64,000 nucleotides of DNA from an uncultured Pelagibacteraceae bacterium (GTDB taxonomy: Bacteria; Pseudomonadota; Alphaproteobacteria; Pelagibacterales; Pelagibacteraceae), in the NCBI GenBank assembly GCA_902618205.1, contig CACMZL010000003.1, positions 1-64,000 of the forward strand, given 5' to 3'. The notes under the pieces were generated by a model. The model was not told where the DNA came from and searched no databases. It saw only the letters and a list, made by a program, of their open reading frames with translations. The position numbers and the translations under genes are program-made. Positions within the stretch are counted from its first letter, which is position 1. The number at the start of each line of letters is the position of its first letter. Below are positions 34,720-43,212 of this stretch, piece after piece.

Positions 34720-35574
34720 ATGACAAAAATAGGTTTTATAGGAATTGGATTAATGGGCGCTCCTATGGCAAAAAATCTACTGAAATCAAAATATCAAGTT
34801 AAAGTTTTTAATAGAACTAAAAATAAAGCCCTTAAATTAAAAAAATTTGGCGCAGAAGTATGTAATTCTTTAAAGGAAGTTGTTTCAGACCGAGATCTAA
34901 TAATTACAATGTTATCCGATGATAAGGCTATAAAAAAAATATATTTTAATTCAGAATTTTTAAAAAATTTAAAAAAAGGATCTACAGTCATTGATATGAG
35001 TTCTGCAAACCCTAGAACAGCAATTAATTTATCAAAATTATTAAAAAAATATAAAATTAATTTTTTAGACGCACCAGTTTCCGGAGGCACCAATGGCGCA
35101 GAGAATGCAGAGCTCGCCATAATGGTTGGTGGAGATAAGAAAGTTTTTTCTAAAAATTTAAATGTACTTAAGAAATTAGGCAATCCTGTTTTAGTTGGAA
35201 AAAATTCCGCAGGTCAAATAGCAAAATTAGCTAATCAAATAATAGTTGGAATTACAATAGGATCTGTTTCAGAAGCAATTAAACTATCACAAAAAAATAA
35301 CGTAAATCCAATTAATATTCTCAAAGCATTGAAAGGAGGATGGGCTGACAGTAAAGTATTACAAACTCACGGACTAAGAATGATTAAAAATGATTTTAAA
35401 CCAAGAGGAAAAAATTTTTCGCAATTAAAAGACATGAATAACATCCTTGATTGTGCAAAAAATAAAAAGTTAGAATTACCTTTATCTAAAATAGTAAAAA
35501 AAATGTATAATAAACTTGTTAAAAAGGGTTTAGGTAATTATGATCATAGTTCGTTATACAAAAGCTATAAATAA
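34720..35574 (+). CDS. Beta-hydroxyacid dehydrogenase (3-hydroxyisobutyrate/tartronate-semialdehyde reductase family)
   Basis: This 284-residue NAD(P)-dependent dehydrogenase has the N-terminal GFIGIGLMGAPMAKNLL Rossmann motif. The substrate motif DAPVSGGTNGAENAELAIMVGG and the catalytic Lys region GQIAKLANQIIVG follow. It follows the ROK gene after one base. Family members act on 3-hydroxyisobutyrate, tartronate semialdehyde, sulfolactaldehyde and similar C3-C4 acids. The sugar-acid setting suggests a short semialdehyde or hydroxyacid. Confidence 0.9.
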   Translation: MTKIGFIGIGLMGAPMAKNLLKSKYQVKVFNRTKNKALKLKKFGAEVCNSLKEVVSDRDLIITMLSDDKAIKKIYFNSEFLKNLKKGSTVIDMSSANPRTAINLSKLLKKYKINFLDAPVSGGTNGAENAELAIMVGGDKKVFSKNLNVLKKLGNPVLVGKNSAGQIAKLANQIIVGITIGSVSEAIKLSQKNNVNPINILKALKGGWADSKVLQTHGLRMIKNDFKPRGKNFSQLKDMNNILDCAKNKKLELPLSKIVKKMYNKLVKKGLGNYDHSSLYKSYK

Positions 35575-35588
35575 TTATTGGAGATGAA

Positions 35589-36431
35589 ATGAAATTACTA
35601 AGAGTAGGAGAAAAAAATAAAGAAAAGCCAGCTATATTAGATAAAGATGGAAAGTTGAGAGATATATCCAAACATATAATTGATTTAGATCCAACTCATT
35701 TAAATTTTGAAACATTTGAAAAAATTAAACAAATTGATTTATCATCACAGCCCGAGATTTCAAATAATACAAGAATTGGTTCATGCATAACTAAACCAGG
35801 AAAATTTATTGCAATTGGATTAAATTTTTCTGACCATGCAGCGGAAACTGGAGCAAAACCACCAACAGAACCAATTGTATTTATGAAAGCCACTAGTTCA
35901 ATCAATGGACCAAATGATGATATTGAAATTACAAGCTATTCAAACAAACTAGATTGGGAAGTTGAGCTAGGTTTAGTTATTGGAAAAAATGCTAAAAATA
36001 TTCCAGAGAAAAATTCACAAGATTATATCTTAGGCTATTGTTTAGTGAATGATGTAAGTGAGAGGGAGTGGCAAATAGAAAAAATGGGACAGTGGGTAAA
36101 AGGAAAGTCGCACGATACATTTGGTCCTGTTGGTCCATATCTTGTGACCAAAGATGAGATTAATGATGTAAACAACCTAAATATGGAATTAGATTTAAAT
36201 GGTGAACGAATGCAAACGGGTAATACAAAAACAATGATTTTTAATGTAGATCATATTGTTTCATATGTTAGCAGATATATGTCTCTTCAACCTGGAGATA
36301 TCATTACCACAGGAACACCCCCAGGAGTTGGAATGGGAATGAAGCCACAAAAATTTTTAAAAGCAGGTGATGAAATGAGGCTTTCAATTGAACTTCTTGG
36401 TGAACAAAAATCAAAAGTAGTAGCAATTTAA
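35589..36431 (+). CDS. Fumarylacetoacetate hydrolase-family enzyme (2,4-diketo-3-deoxy sugar-acid hydrolase-like)
   Basis: This 280-residue FAH-fold hydrolase has an N-terminal capping region and the catalytic domain. Motifs include KFIAIGLNFSDHAAETG, PIVFMKATSSINGPND, LDWEVELGLVIGKNA with the metal-binding Glu residues, and DVSEREWQ. TTGTPPGVGMGMKP lies near the end. The sequence and length match the group often labelled ureidoglycolate lyase, whose tested members hydrolyse 2,4-diketo-3-deoxy-L-fuconate or -rhamnonate to pyruvate and lactate. That agrees with the dehydratase and SDR in this cluster. Confidence 0.87.
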   Translation: MKLLRVGEKNKEKPAILDKDGKLRDISKHIIDLDPTHLNFETFEKIKQIDLSSQPEISNNTRIGSCITKPGKFIAIGLNFSDHAAETGAKPPTEPIVFMKATSSINGPNDDIEITSYSNKLDWEVELGLVIGKNAKNIPEKNSQDYILGYCLVNDVSEREWQIEKMGQWVKGKSHDTFGPVGPYLVTKDEINDVNNLNMELDLNGERMQTGNTKTMIFNVDHIVSYVSRYMSLQPGDIITTGTPPGVGMGMKPQKFLKAGDEMRLSIELLGEQKSKVVAI

Positions 36432-36454
36432 TCCAAATATAATCTCTTTTTTGA

Positions 36455-36460
36455 TATAAT
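36455..36460 (+). promoter_or_regulatory. Candidate -10 box for ppc
   Basis: A perfect TATAAT ends five bases before the GTG start of ppc in the 34-base spacer after the FAH gene. No convincing -35 box is seen at 16-18 bases upstream. If used, it would give a leaderless or nearly leaderless message. Confidence 0.35.
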
Positions 36461-36465
36461 AAATT

Positions 36466-39147
36466 GTGATCAAAAGAGACCTATACTACGAAAGAATTCC
36501 TACAAAATCATTAAGAGAGGATGTTAGGTTTTTAGGAAATTCATTAGGAAATGTAATTAAAGAACAAGAAGGTAAAAGCTTTTATAATCTTGTTGAGAAA
36601 ATTAGAAAGTTATCAAAAGCAAATAAAATCCAAAAAAAATCATATAAAAAAATTTCTAGTGAAATAAAAAGTATTAATCCTAAAAATACTTACAAGCTTG
36701 CAAGAGCATTTAATCATTTTATGAATTTTATAAATCTAGCTGAGTCTATTGATGCATCTAGACAACTAAACCAATATGAAAATAAAAGAGACGGCAAAAA
36801 TCAAAAAAATATTTTTATAGAAGAAATTTTTGAGAAATTATTTAAAAATAAAAAAATTAATAATAATAAAATATATAGTTTCGCAAAAAATTTAAATATT
36901 GGAATAGTTTTGACAGCCCATCCAACAGAGGTCAAAAGAAGAACTTTAATTCAAAAATACCATAAAATTACAGAAATACTTGAGGATAGAGAGTTATTTA
37001 AAGATCACTCTTCAAAAATAAAATCTTTAAATAAAAAAATTCATGATGAATTTACCATTATCTGGAATACAGATGACTTAAAAAGATCAAAACCGTCTCC
37101 ACCCGATGAAGCGCGATGGGGTCTTGCAATAATAGAGGATAGTCTTTGGGAAACTATTCCAAAAGTCTACAGAAGACTCAATGATATATTTTTGAAAAAT
37201 ATGGGTAAAGGTTTGCCAAAAAATTTTAATCCTATTGAGTTTGGATCATGGATGGGTGGTGATAGAGATGGAAATCCAAATGTAACTTCAAAAGTAACTA
37301 AAAAAGTTTTGTTATTATCAAGATGGGAAGCAGCAAAATTGTATGAAAAAGAACTCACTAAATTAATTAGATCGTATTCAATGAGAAAATGTTCAAAAAA
37401 AATTCAAAAACTTACAGGAAAATCATTTGAGCCTTACAGAGTTTTCTTAAGACCTCTAAGGGATAAAATGCGATTTACTCACCGAGCAATTGAACAGTTC
37501 ATAGTGAATAAAAAACCTTTGGACTACAAAAAATTGCTAAGCTCAAAAGAGGAAATTTTAAAACCTCTTAGAATTGTCCGTGAGTCCTTAGAAGAAAATC
37601 AAAGTGAAAATATAGCAAGTGGTGAATTATTAGATTTAATGAGAAGAGCAAAATGTTTTGGAATTAATCTGGCAAAACTAGATATTAGACAAGAGTCATC
37701 TAGACACTCACAGTTAATTAATGAACTAATTAAGAAAAAAAATAAACTTAATTATTTAAAATGGAGTGAGGAGGAAAAAATTAAATTTTTATCATCTAAG
37801 ATGAAAAAAAAATCAAATTTCATAAAAAATTTTAATTTTAAAAATAAAGAAAATAAAGAAGTTTGGTCAACATTTAAAATTTTATCTGAAGAGCCGACTG
37901 AATGTTTAGGGGCTTATGTTATTTCAATGACATCATCTGCATCTGACATTCTCTCCGTTTTATATTTGCAAAAAGAAGCAAATATTAAGAATAGATTAAG
38001 AGTTGTCCCATTATTTGAAACATTAGATGACTTAATTAATGCAAAATCAATAATGGCCAGTTTGTTTTCATTAAAGTGGTACAGAGATTTAATAAAAAAT
38101 AAACAAGAAGTCATGATTGGATATTCAGACTCAAGCAAAGATGCTGGAAAAATTTGTGCAAGTTGGCATCAATATAAGGCTCAAGAAGAAATTATTAAAA
38201 TTGCTAAAAAATATAAAATAGATGTTACCTTCTTTCATGGAAGAGGTGGTTCAGCAGGTAGAGGTGGAGGCCCAATTCAAGCTACTTTAAAATCTCAGCC
38301 GCCAAATACAGTTAATGGAAAAATTAGAATAACCGATCAGGGAGAAGTAATTCAACAGAAATATGGATATCAACCTTTAGCAATTTACAATTTATGTAGC
38401 TATATAGGAGCGGTAATGGAGGCAACATTAACCCCACCGCCAGTCCCTAAAAAAGATTGGAGAAATCTAATTGAAAAAATGTCTGATATTTCAAAAAGTT
38501 CATATAGAAAAAATATTAATCAAAGTTCGGATTTTATTAAATATTTCAAAACCGTTACGCCACATGTGTCTTTAGGAAAACTTTCAATTGGATCAAGACC
38601 GTCTAAAAGAAAGAATATTGATAATATCAAAGGTTTAAGAGCAATACCCTGGGTATTTGCATGGACACAAATAAGACTAATGCTCCCAGCATGGCTTGGA
38701 AGTGCAGAAGCTTTAAGATATTCATCGATAGAAAAATTTGAGAAAACACTAATAGATATGGAAAAAAATTGGCCTTTCTTCAATTCAATGATGGATATTT
38801 TGGATATGGTAATTTCAAAAGTGGACCCAGATATTTCAAAAATATATGAGGAGTATTTAGCAGACAAAGATTTAAAAAGAGTTGGAAAAAAACTTAGGTT
38901 CCAATTCGAAGTTATTAAGAAATTAAATAAAAAGATTACGCCAAAAGAAATTATAAATGAAAGAAAAAAATTTAGATCAGGAATTATTGTAAGAAATATT
39001 TACACAGAGGTTTTAAATATAATTCAAGCAGTAGTTATGAATAAAATTAAAAACAAAAAATTAAATTCAGATAAAAAAAATGATCTTAATGATGCATTAT
39101 TAACATCTATTGCAGGTATTTCAGCTGCAATGAAAAATACTGGTTAA
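36466..39147 (+). CDS. ppc: Phosphoenolpyruvate carboxylase
   Basis: PEP carboxylase makes oxaloacetate from PEP and bicarbonate and refills the TCA cycle. It has 893 residues, close to the usual bacterial length. The catalytic His is in LTAHPTEVKRR, followed by SWMGGDRDGNPNVT. The flexible loop is in FHGRGGSAGRGGGP, and the C-terminus ends in MKNTG as expected for the conserved NTG terminus. The start is GTG at 36466. It is followed without spacing by the CcdA-like gene. Confidence 0.96.
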   Translation: MIKRDLYYERIPTKSLREDVRFLGNSLGNVIKEQEGKSFYNLVEKIRKLSKANKIQKKSYKKISSEIKSINPKNTYKLARAFNHFMNFINLAESIDASRQLNQYENKRDGKNQKNIFIEEIFEKLFKNKKINNNKIYSFAKNLNIGIVLTAHPTEVKRRTLIQKYHKITEILEDRELFKDHSSKIKSLNKKIHDEFTIIWNTDDLKRSKPSPPDEARWGLAIIEDSLWETIPKVYRRLNDIFLKNMGKGLPKNFNPIEFGSWMGGDRDGNPNVTSKVTKKVLLLSRWEAAKLYEKELTKLIRSYSMRKCSKKIQKLTGKSFEPYRVFLRPLRDKMRFTHRAIEQFIVNKKPLDYKKLLSSKEEILKPLRIVRESLEENQSENIASGELLDLMRRAKCFGINLAKLDIRQESSRHSQLINELIKKKNKLNYLKWSEEEKIKFLSSKMKKKSNFIKNFNFKNKENKEVWSTFKILSEEPTECLGAYVISMTSSASDILSVLYLQKEANIKNRLRVVPLFETLDDLINAKSIMASLFSLKWYRDLIKNKQEVMIGYSDSSKDAGKICASWHQYKAQEEIIKIAKKYKIDVTFFHGRGGSAGRGGGPIQATLKSQPPNTVNGKIRITDQGEVIQQKYGYQPLAIYNLCSYIGAVMEATLTPPPVPKKDWRNLIEKMSDISKSSYRKNINQSSDFIKYFKTVTPHVSLGKLSIGSRPSKRKNIDNIKGLRAIPWVFAWTQIRLMLPAWLGSAEALRYSSIEKFEKTLIDMEKNWPFFNSMMDILDMVISKVDPDISKIYEEYLADKDLKRVGKKLRFQFEVIKKLNKKITPKEIINERKKFRSGIIVRNIYTEVLNIIQAVVMNKIKNKKLNSDKKNDLNDALLTSIAGISAAMKNTG

Positions 39148-39855
39148 ATGATAGAATTATTTGTTGCATTTGGAGCTGGATTGATAAGCTTTTTGTCTCC
39201 ATGTGTACTTCCATTAATACCTGGATATATATCTTATATTTCTGGAAGCTCTTTAAATGAATTATTAGAAAAAAAAACGATTAATATATTCCCTATAGTT
39301 TTATTTACTTTTGGTTTTTCAATTGTTTTTATAAGCTTCGGAGCTACCGCAACTTTTTTAGGTTCTTTAATTTTAAGTAACTCTTTTGAACTAAGAATTA
39401 TTGCAGGAAGTATTATAATTATTTTCTCCCTTCATATTATGGGATTAATTAATATTAAGTTTTTAAATTATGAAAAAAGAATTAATACTGAGATTAAATC
39501 AGGAAATTTTAGCTCAATATTAGTTGGTATGGCATTTGGATTTGGATGGACTCCATGTATTGGACCTATTTTAGGATCAATATTAGCTCTAGCTTCAATT
39601 GAGCAAAGTTTGAACCGAGGTATATTGTTACTTGTGTTCTATTCACTTGGTTTAGCACTGCCTTTTATTGCATCAGGTTATTTGATTCAACGTTTTATGG
39701 TTGTAACAAAAAATCTAAAATCAAAAATGATAACTATTTCAAGAGTTGGTGGAGGATTATTATTGATAACAGGAATATTAATGATTACAAACCAGTTGCA
39801 AGCTTTAGGATTTTACATATTAAAGTATTTTCCTATACTTCAAAAACTTGGATAA
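39148..39855 (+). CDS. ccdA: CcdA/DsbD-type membrane thiol-redox transporter
   Basis: This 235-residue inner-membrane protein with about six helices has the cytochrome c biogenesis (CcdA) domain. The paired cysteines are visible: SFLSPCVLPLIPGYISYISG in helix one and FGFGWTPCIGPILGSILALAS in helix four. Such proteins pass reducing equivalents from cytoplasmic thioredoxin to periplasmic thiol proteins, for example for cytochrome c maturation. Its ATG directly follows the ppc stop, so the two are co-transcribed, without an obvious functional link. Confidence 0.92.
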   Translation: MIELFVAFGAGLISFLSPCVLPLIPGYISYISGSSLNELLEKKTINIFPIVLFTFGFSIVFISFGATATFLGSLILSNSFELRIIAGSIIIIFSLHIMGLINIKFLNYEKRINTEIKSGNFSSILVGMAFGFGWTPCIGPILGSILALASIEQSLNRGILLLVFYSLGLALPFIASGYLIQRFMVVTKNLKSKMITISRVGGGLLLITGILMITNQLQALGFYILKYFPILQKLG

Positions 39856-39857
39856 AA

Positions 39858-40445
39858 ATGAAAATATATCAAATTGATTGCAGTGCTAGAAAAGAAGGTT
39901 CTACCTCAAGGATGCTTGCAAAAAAAATACTTGATAAAGTTAAAAAAGATGATGATGAAGTCATTTATAGAGATCTAGATGACGAAATGCTTTTTATATC
40001 TGGTTTAACTGAGTCTGGAATGAAAATTCCAGAAAATGAGCAAACAGATGAACATAAAAAAATGTTTGAATTGTCTGATAAGTTAGTATCAGAGTTAAAA
40101 GAAAGTGATGTAATTATTATATCAGTGCCAATTTATAATTTTGGCCCACCAGCAACACTTAAAGCTTGGGCTGATCTTGCAGCCAGAGTAAAGTTGACAT
40201 TTAAATATGGGGATGACGGAAGAAGAAAAGGTTTATTAGAAGATAAGCAGGTCTATTTAGTAATTACTTCTGGCGGAACAAAAATACAAGGTGAAGAAGA
40301 CTTTTTAACTCCGTGGTTGATACATATGTTAAATTTTTTTGGTATTAAAAAAATCGATATAGTTGCAGCAGATCAAATGGCTTTAGATTATGAAAAGTCG
40401 ATAAAAAACGCTGAAGAAAAAATAAAAGAATTATTCAAAGATTAA
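39858..40445 (+). CDS. Flavodoxin-fold NAD(P)H:FMN/quinone oxidoreductase
   Basis: This 195-residue protein has the flavodoxin-like fold of the AzoR/NQO group. The N-terminal FMN phosphate-binding segment is QIDCSARKEGSTSRMLAKKIL. VPIYNFGPPATLKAWADLAARV with the flavin-binding loop follows, then VITSGGTKIQGEEDFLTPWL. It probably reduces quinones or azo-type compounds with NAD(P)H. It starts two bases after the CcdA-like gene and its last 11 bases overlap the convergent dioxygenase gene. Confidence 0.85.
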   Translation: MKIYQIDCSARKEGSTSRMLAKKILDKVKKDDDEVIYRDLDDEMLFISGLTESGMKIPENEQTDEHKKMFELSDKLVSELKESDVIIISVPIYNFGPPATLKAWADLAARVKLTFKYGDDGRRKGLLEDKQVYLVITSGGTKIQGEEDFLTPWLIHMLNFFGIKKIDIVAADQMALDYEKSIKNAEEKIKELFKD

Positions 40446-41538
40446 ATTTTCTTTTTAAATGTCTAAGTTTACCTTCTGTACTGTCGAAATCAATGTAGCA
40501 TCCTTGTAAATATCTATCACCTTCGTTAACATCATACTTTGTTCTTCCGTGAAGCAATCTATGATTGTCCATCATTAATAAATCTCCGGTTTCTAATTTA
40601 AATTCAACTTTATATTTATCAGAGTTGTATAATTCAGAAATTTTATTTCTAGCTTTATAGAATAAATCCAATTTTGATTTTTCTAATATCGGAGCATAAT
40701 CTAATCTTGGACTAAATCTAACTTGTTTAAAATTATTTTTTTCATCCAATTTAATTAACTCAGACATATCTTCTAAAACAACTGTATTGTCTATAAATTT
40801 AAATTTTACTTTAACTGAAGATAAAATTTCATAATATTCTGGATAATCCTCTTTGATTTTTTCACTTACAGTGTAGCCATCAACCAAGGTAGAATTTCCT
40901 CCACTCACATTATTAGTAATACAATGCAATAATTGAACACAAGGAACTGGTTTTCTATACGGATTATCTGTATGTGGAGATAATGCTAATGATGTATAAG
41001 CTAAATCATTTGGATTAGGCACAGATCTTACATTAAAAAATTCCCCAAAATTAGTTCTTCTTACACTGCCAATTGAATTTGCAAATTTAATAATAAAATT
41101 ATCTTCAGTTGGTACATTAGTTAAAACTACAAAACCATATTTATAGAATGATACTAATAAATCATACATGATTTTTTTTTCAAAAATATCATTTTCAAAT
41201 TTAAATTTTTGAAAATTATTAAAATTTGAATCCCATTTAATTTTATCAATTGAAATAGGATCAAGATTTTGCAATTTATACTCATTTAATATTTGATCTT
41301 CTTTTATTTTATAATTGGTTCCATCATTGAAAAATAAATTTAGTAATCCATCTTCATTCTCAATTTTTTCTATATCAATGTTAGTATTTATAGAATTTGG
41401 ATCAAATAATCTTTGTTGATTTCCTTTATCCAGAGCATCTTCGTTATTTATTCTTTCTCTAAGCCAAAATGGATGTATTTCTTCTTTATTATTTCCACTA
41501 TTTATAAATACTTTTTTAGAATCGATTTCTATTTTCAT
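40435..41538 (-). CDS. Gamma-butyrobetaine dioxygenase-like Fe(II)/2-oxoglutarate oxygenase
   Basis: This 367-residue protein has the two-part layout of gamma-butyrobetaine hydroxylase. It has an N-terminal DUF971-like domain (IHPFWLRERINNEDALD) and a TauD/TfdA catalytic domain. The iron ligands are SPHTDNPYR (HxD) and MDNHRLLHGRT (distal His), and the Arg for 2-oxoglutarate is in the C-terminal part. It would hydroxylate gamma-butyrobetaine to carnitine or a related trimethylammonium compound. No carnitine-specific transporter gene is next to it. It is a single-gene minus-strand unit. Confidence 0.88.
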   Translation of the reverse strand: MKIEIDSKKVFINSGNNKEEIHPFWLRERINNEDALDKGNQQRLFDPNSINTNIDIEKIENEDGLLNLFFNDGTNYKIKEDQILNEYKLQNLDPISIDKIKWDSNFNNFQKFKFENDIFEKKIMYDLLVSFYKYGFVVLTNVPTEDNFIIKFANSIGSVRRTNFGEFFNVRSVPNPNDLAYTSLALSPHTDNPYRKPVPCVQLLHCITNNVSGGNSTLVDGYTVSEKIKEDYPEYYEILSSVKVKFKFIDNTVVLEDMSELIKLDEKNNFKQVRFSPRLDYAPILEKSKLDLFYKARNKISELYNSDKYKVEFKLETGDLLMMDNHRLLHGRTKYDVNEGDRYLQGCYIDFDSTEGKLRHLKRKFNL

Positions 41539-41625
41539 CTATCTGGATTCTTCTATCAAATTCTAAAATTTTCAAGATATTTTATTTGAACTAGTTGTAT
41601 ATTTTAACTATTACTCATCAGATAA

Positions 41626-42429
41626 ATGACCTTCAAAAAAACAAAAGATTTCAAGATTTATTACACTTTTTTGAATAAGCTTGCTAAGGATTTAACTAAT
41701 TTTTATTACACTAAACTTAACAAAAATTTTACAATTAATAACAAGTTAAAAGGTAAAGGTTATGATCCTGTTACCAGTGCTGATAAAGCTTTTGAAAAAT
41801 TTATAAGAAAAAAGATTAATGATAAGTTCCCAGATCATCAAATTATCGGTGAAGAGTTTGGAGCAAAAAAGACAAAAAGTCTATTTTCATGGATAATTGA
41901 CCCAATTGATGGGACAAGATCATTTGTCGCTGGAAATCCTACATGGAGCAATTTAATTTCTCTAAATTATAACGACGCCCCTATAGTTGGTTTAGCAAAT
42001 TTTCCAAGAATGAAAAGATACTATTTAAATCAAGATGATAAATCTGCTTTTGTGTTTGAAAATGGAAAAAAAAGAAAATTAAAAGTTAACAAAAAAATAA
42101 AATTTAATTATTTGAAAGTAGCTGCTGCTTTTCACGGAACTTTGTCTTTTCAAAAACAAAAAAAAATAATGAAATTTATTAAGAGAATGCAGTTTCCATG
42201 TTTCGATGCACTAACATATTGCCAATTAGCAGAGGGAAGACTAGATATTGTAGCTCAATGTGCAAACAAAATTTGGGATATACATCCGATAATACCAATT
42301 ATTAAAGCATCAGGTGGAATAATTACTACATGGGATAATAAAGATGCTTCATTAGGTGGAAACATAATTGTTTCAAATAATATATCAAATCATAAAAAAA
42401 TTTTAAAATTACTCAAGCCAGCTACATGA
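41626..42429 (+). CDS. Inositol monophosphatase-family phosphatase (histidinol-phosphatase-like)
   Basis: This 267-residue Mg-dependent phosphatase has motifs DPVTSADKAFEKFIR, IIGEEFGAKKT, WIIDPIDGTRSFVAG and IWDIHPIIPIIKASGG, the full IMPase metal-binding set. The GxTRSF form of the third motif is common in HisN-type histidinol phosphatases, so histidine synthesis is a strong alternative to inositol-1-phosphatase. It overlaps the amidotransferase gene by four bases (ATGA). Confidence 0.87.
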   Translation: MTFKKTKDFKIYYTFLNKLAKDLTNFYYTKLNKNFTINNKLKGKGYDPVTSADKAFEKFIRKKINDKFPDHQIIGEEFGAKKTKSLFSWIIDPIDGTRSFVAGNPTWSNLISLNYNDAPIVGLANFPRMKRYYLNQDDKSAFVFENGKKRKLKVNKKIKFNYLKVAAAFHGTLSFQKQKKIMKFIKRMQFPCFDALTYCQLAEGRLDIVAQCANKIWDIHPIIPIIKASGGIITTWDNKDASLGGNIIVSNNISNHKKILKLLKPAT

Positions 42430-43151
42430 AAAATATAATTGTTCTTCAACACATTAAAATTGAGGATCCTGGTTATATTAAAGATTTAATGTTAAAGGAT
42501 AAAGTTCATATTAAAACTGTAGAACTTGACGAAGGAGAAAAAATACCTGATGATTTAACTGGATTTGATGCAATGTTTTGTATGGGCGGACCAATGGATA
42601 CTTGGATGGAAAAAGATTACCCTTGGTTAATAGAAGAGAAAAAAAAAATCAAAGAATTTGTAGTAGACTTAAATAAACCATATTTAGGTTTTTGTTTAGG
42701 TTGTCAATTATTAGGAGAGGTAGTTGGAGGTAAAGTAGTTAAATCAAAAAATCCAGAGATAGGTATTTTAGACATTAATTTTTTAAACAGTAAAAAGGAC
42801 GATTTATTATTTAAAGAATATCCTGATATTATTAAATCACTCCAATGGCATTCATATGAAGTTCAAAATCTTGAAAATAATAATGATATAACTCTTTTAG
42901 CATCATCTCCTGAAACGAAATACCAAATTTTTAAATACAAAAAACATGCTTACGGTATTCAATTTCATATAGAGATAAAAGATACTACTGTAGGAGAATG
43001 GGGATGTGTGCCAGAATATAAGTCTGCTTTAGAGAGTCAGTTAGGACAAGGAGCTCTTGATAAATTTGATAGTGATGCGAAAGACAACATTCAATCTATG
43101 AACAAATATTCTAAAATTCTTTACGAAAACTTCAAAAAAATAGTCAATTAA
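42426..43151 (+). CDS. Class I glutamine amidotransferase-like protein
   Basis: This 241-residue protein has a triad glutamine amidotransferase fold. The nucleophile Cys lies in YLGFCLGCQLLGEVVGG, the His in YGIQFHIEIKD and an acidic residue follows it. It is a stand-alone domain like those annotated as GMP synthase-like, with no synthetase domain. Members may transfer or hydrolyse amides or gamma-glutamyl groups. It overlaps the phosphatase gene by four bases and precedes a peptide-type ABC operon by 61 bases. Confidence 0.88.
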   Translation: MKNIIVLQHIKIEDPGYIKDLMLKDKVHIKTVELDEGEKIPDDLTGFDAMFCMGGPMDTWMEKDYPWLIEEKKKIKEFVVDLNKPYLGFCLGCQLLGEVVGGKVVKSKNPEIGILDINFLNSKKDDLLFKEYPDIIKSLQWHSYEVQNLENNNDITLLASSPETKYQIFKYKKHAYGIQFHIEIKDTTVGEWGCVPEYKSALESQLGQGALDKFDSDAKDNIQSMNKYSKILYENFKKIVN

Positions 43152-43212
43152 ATCACTTTAGTTTACATAATTAATAAGTTAGATTTTTATTTTAATAATA
43201 TAGGAGAGAGAA

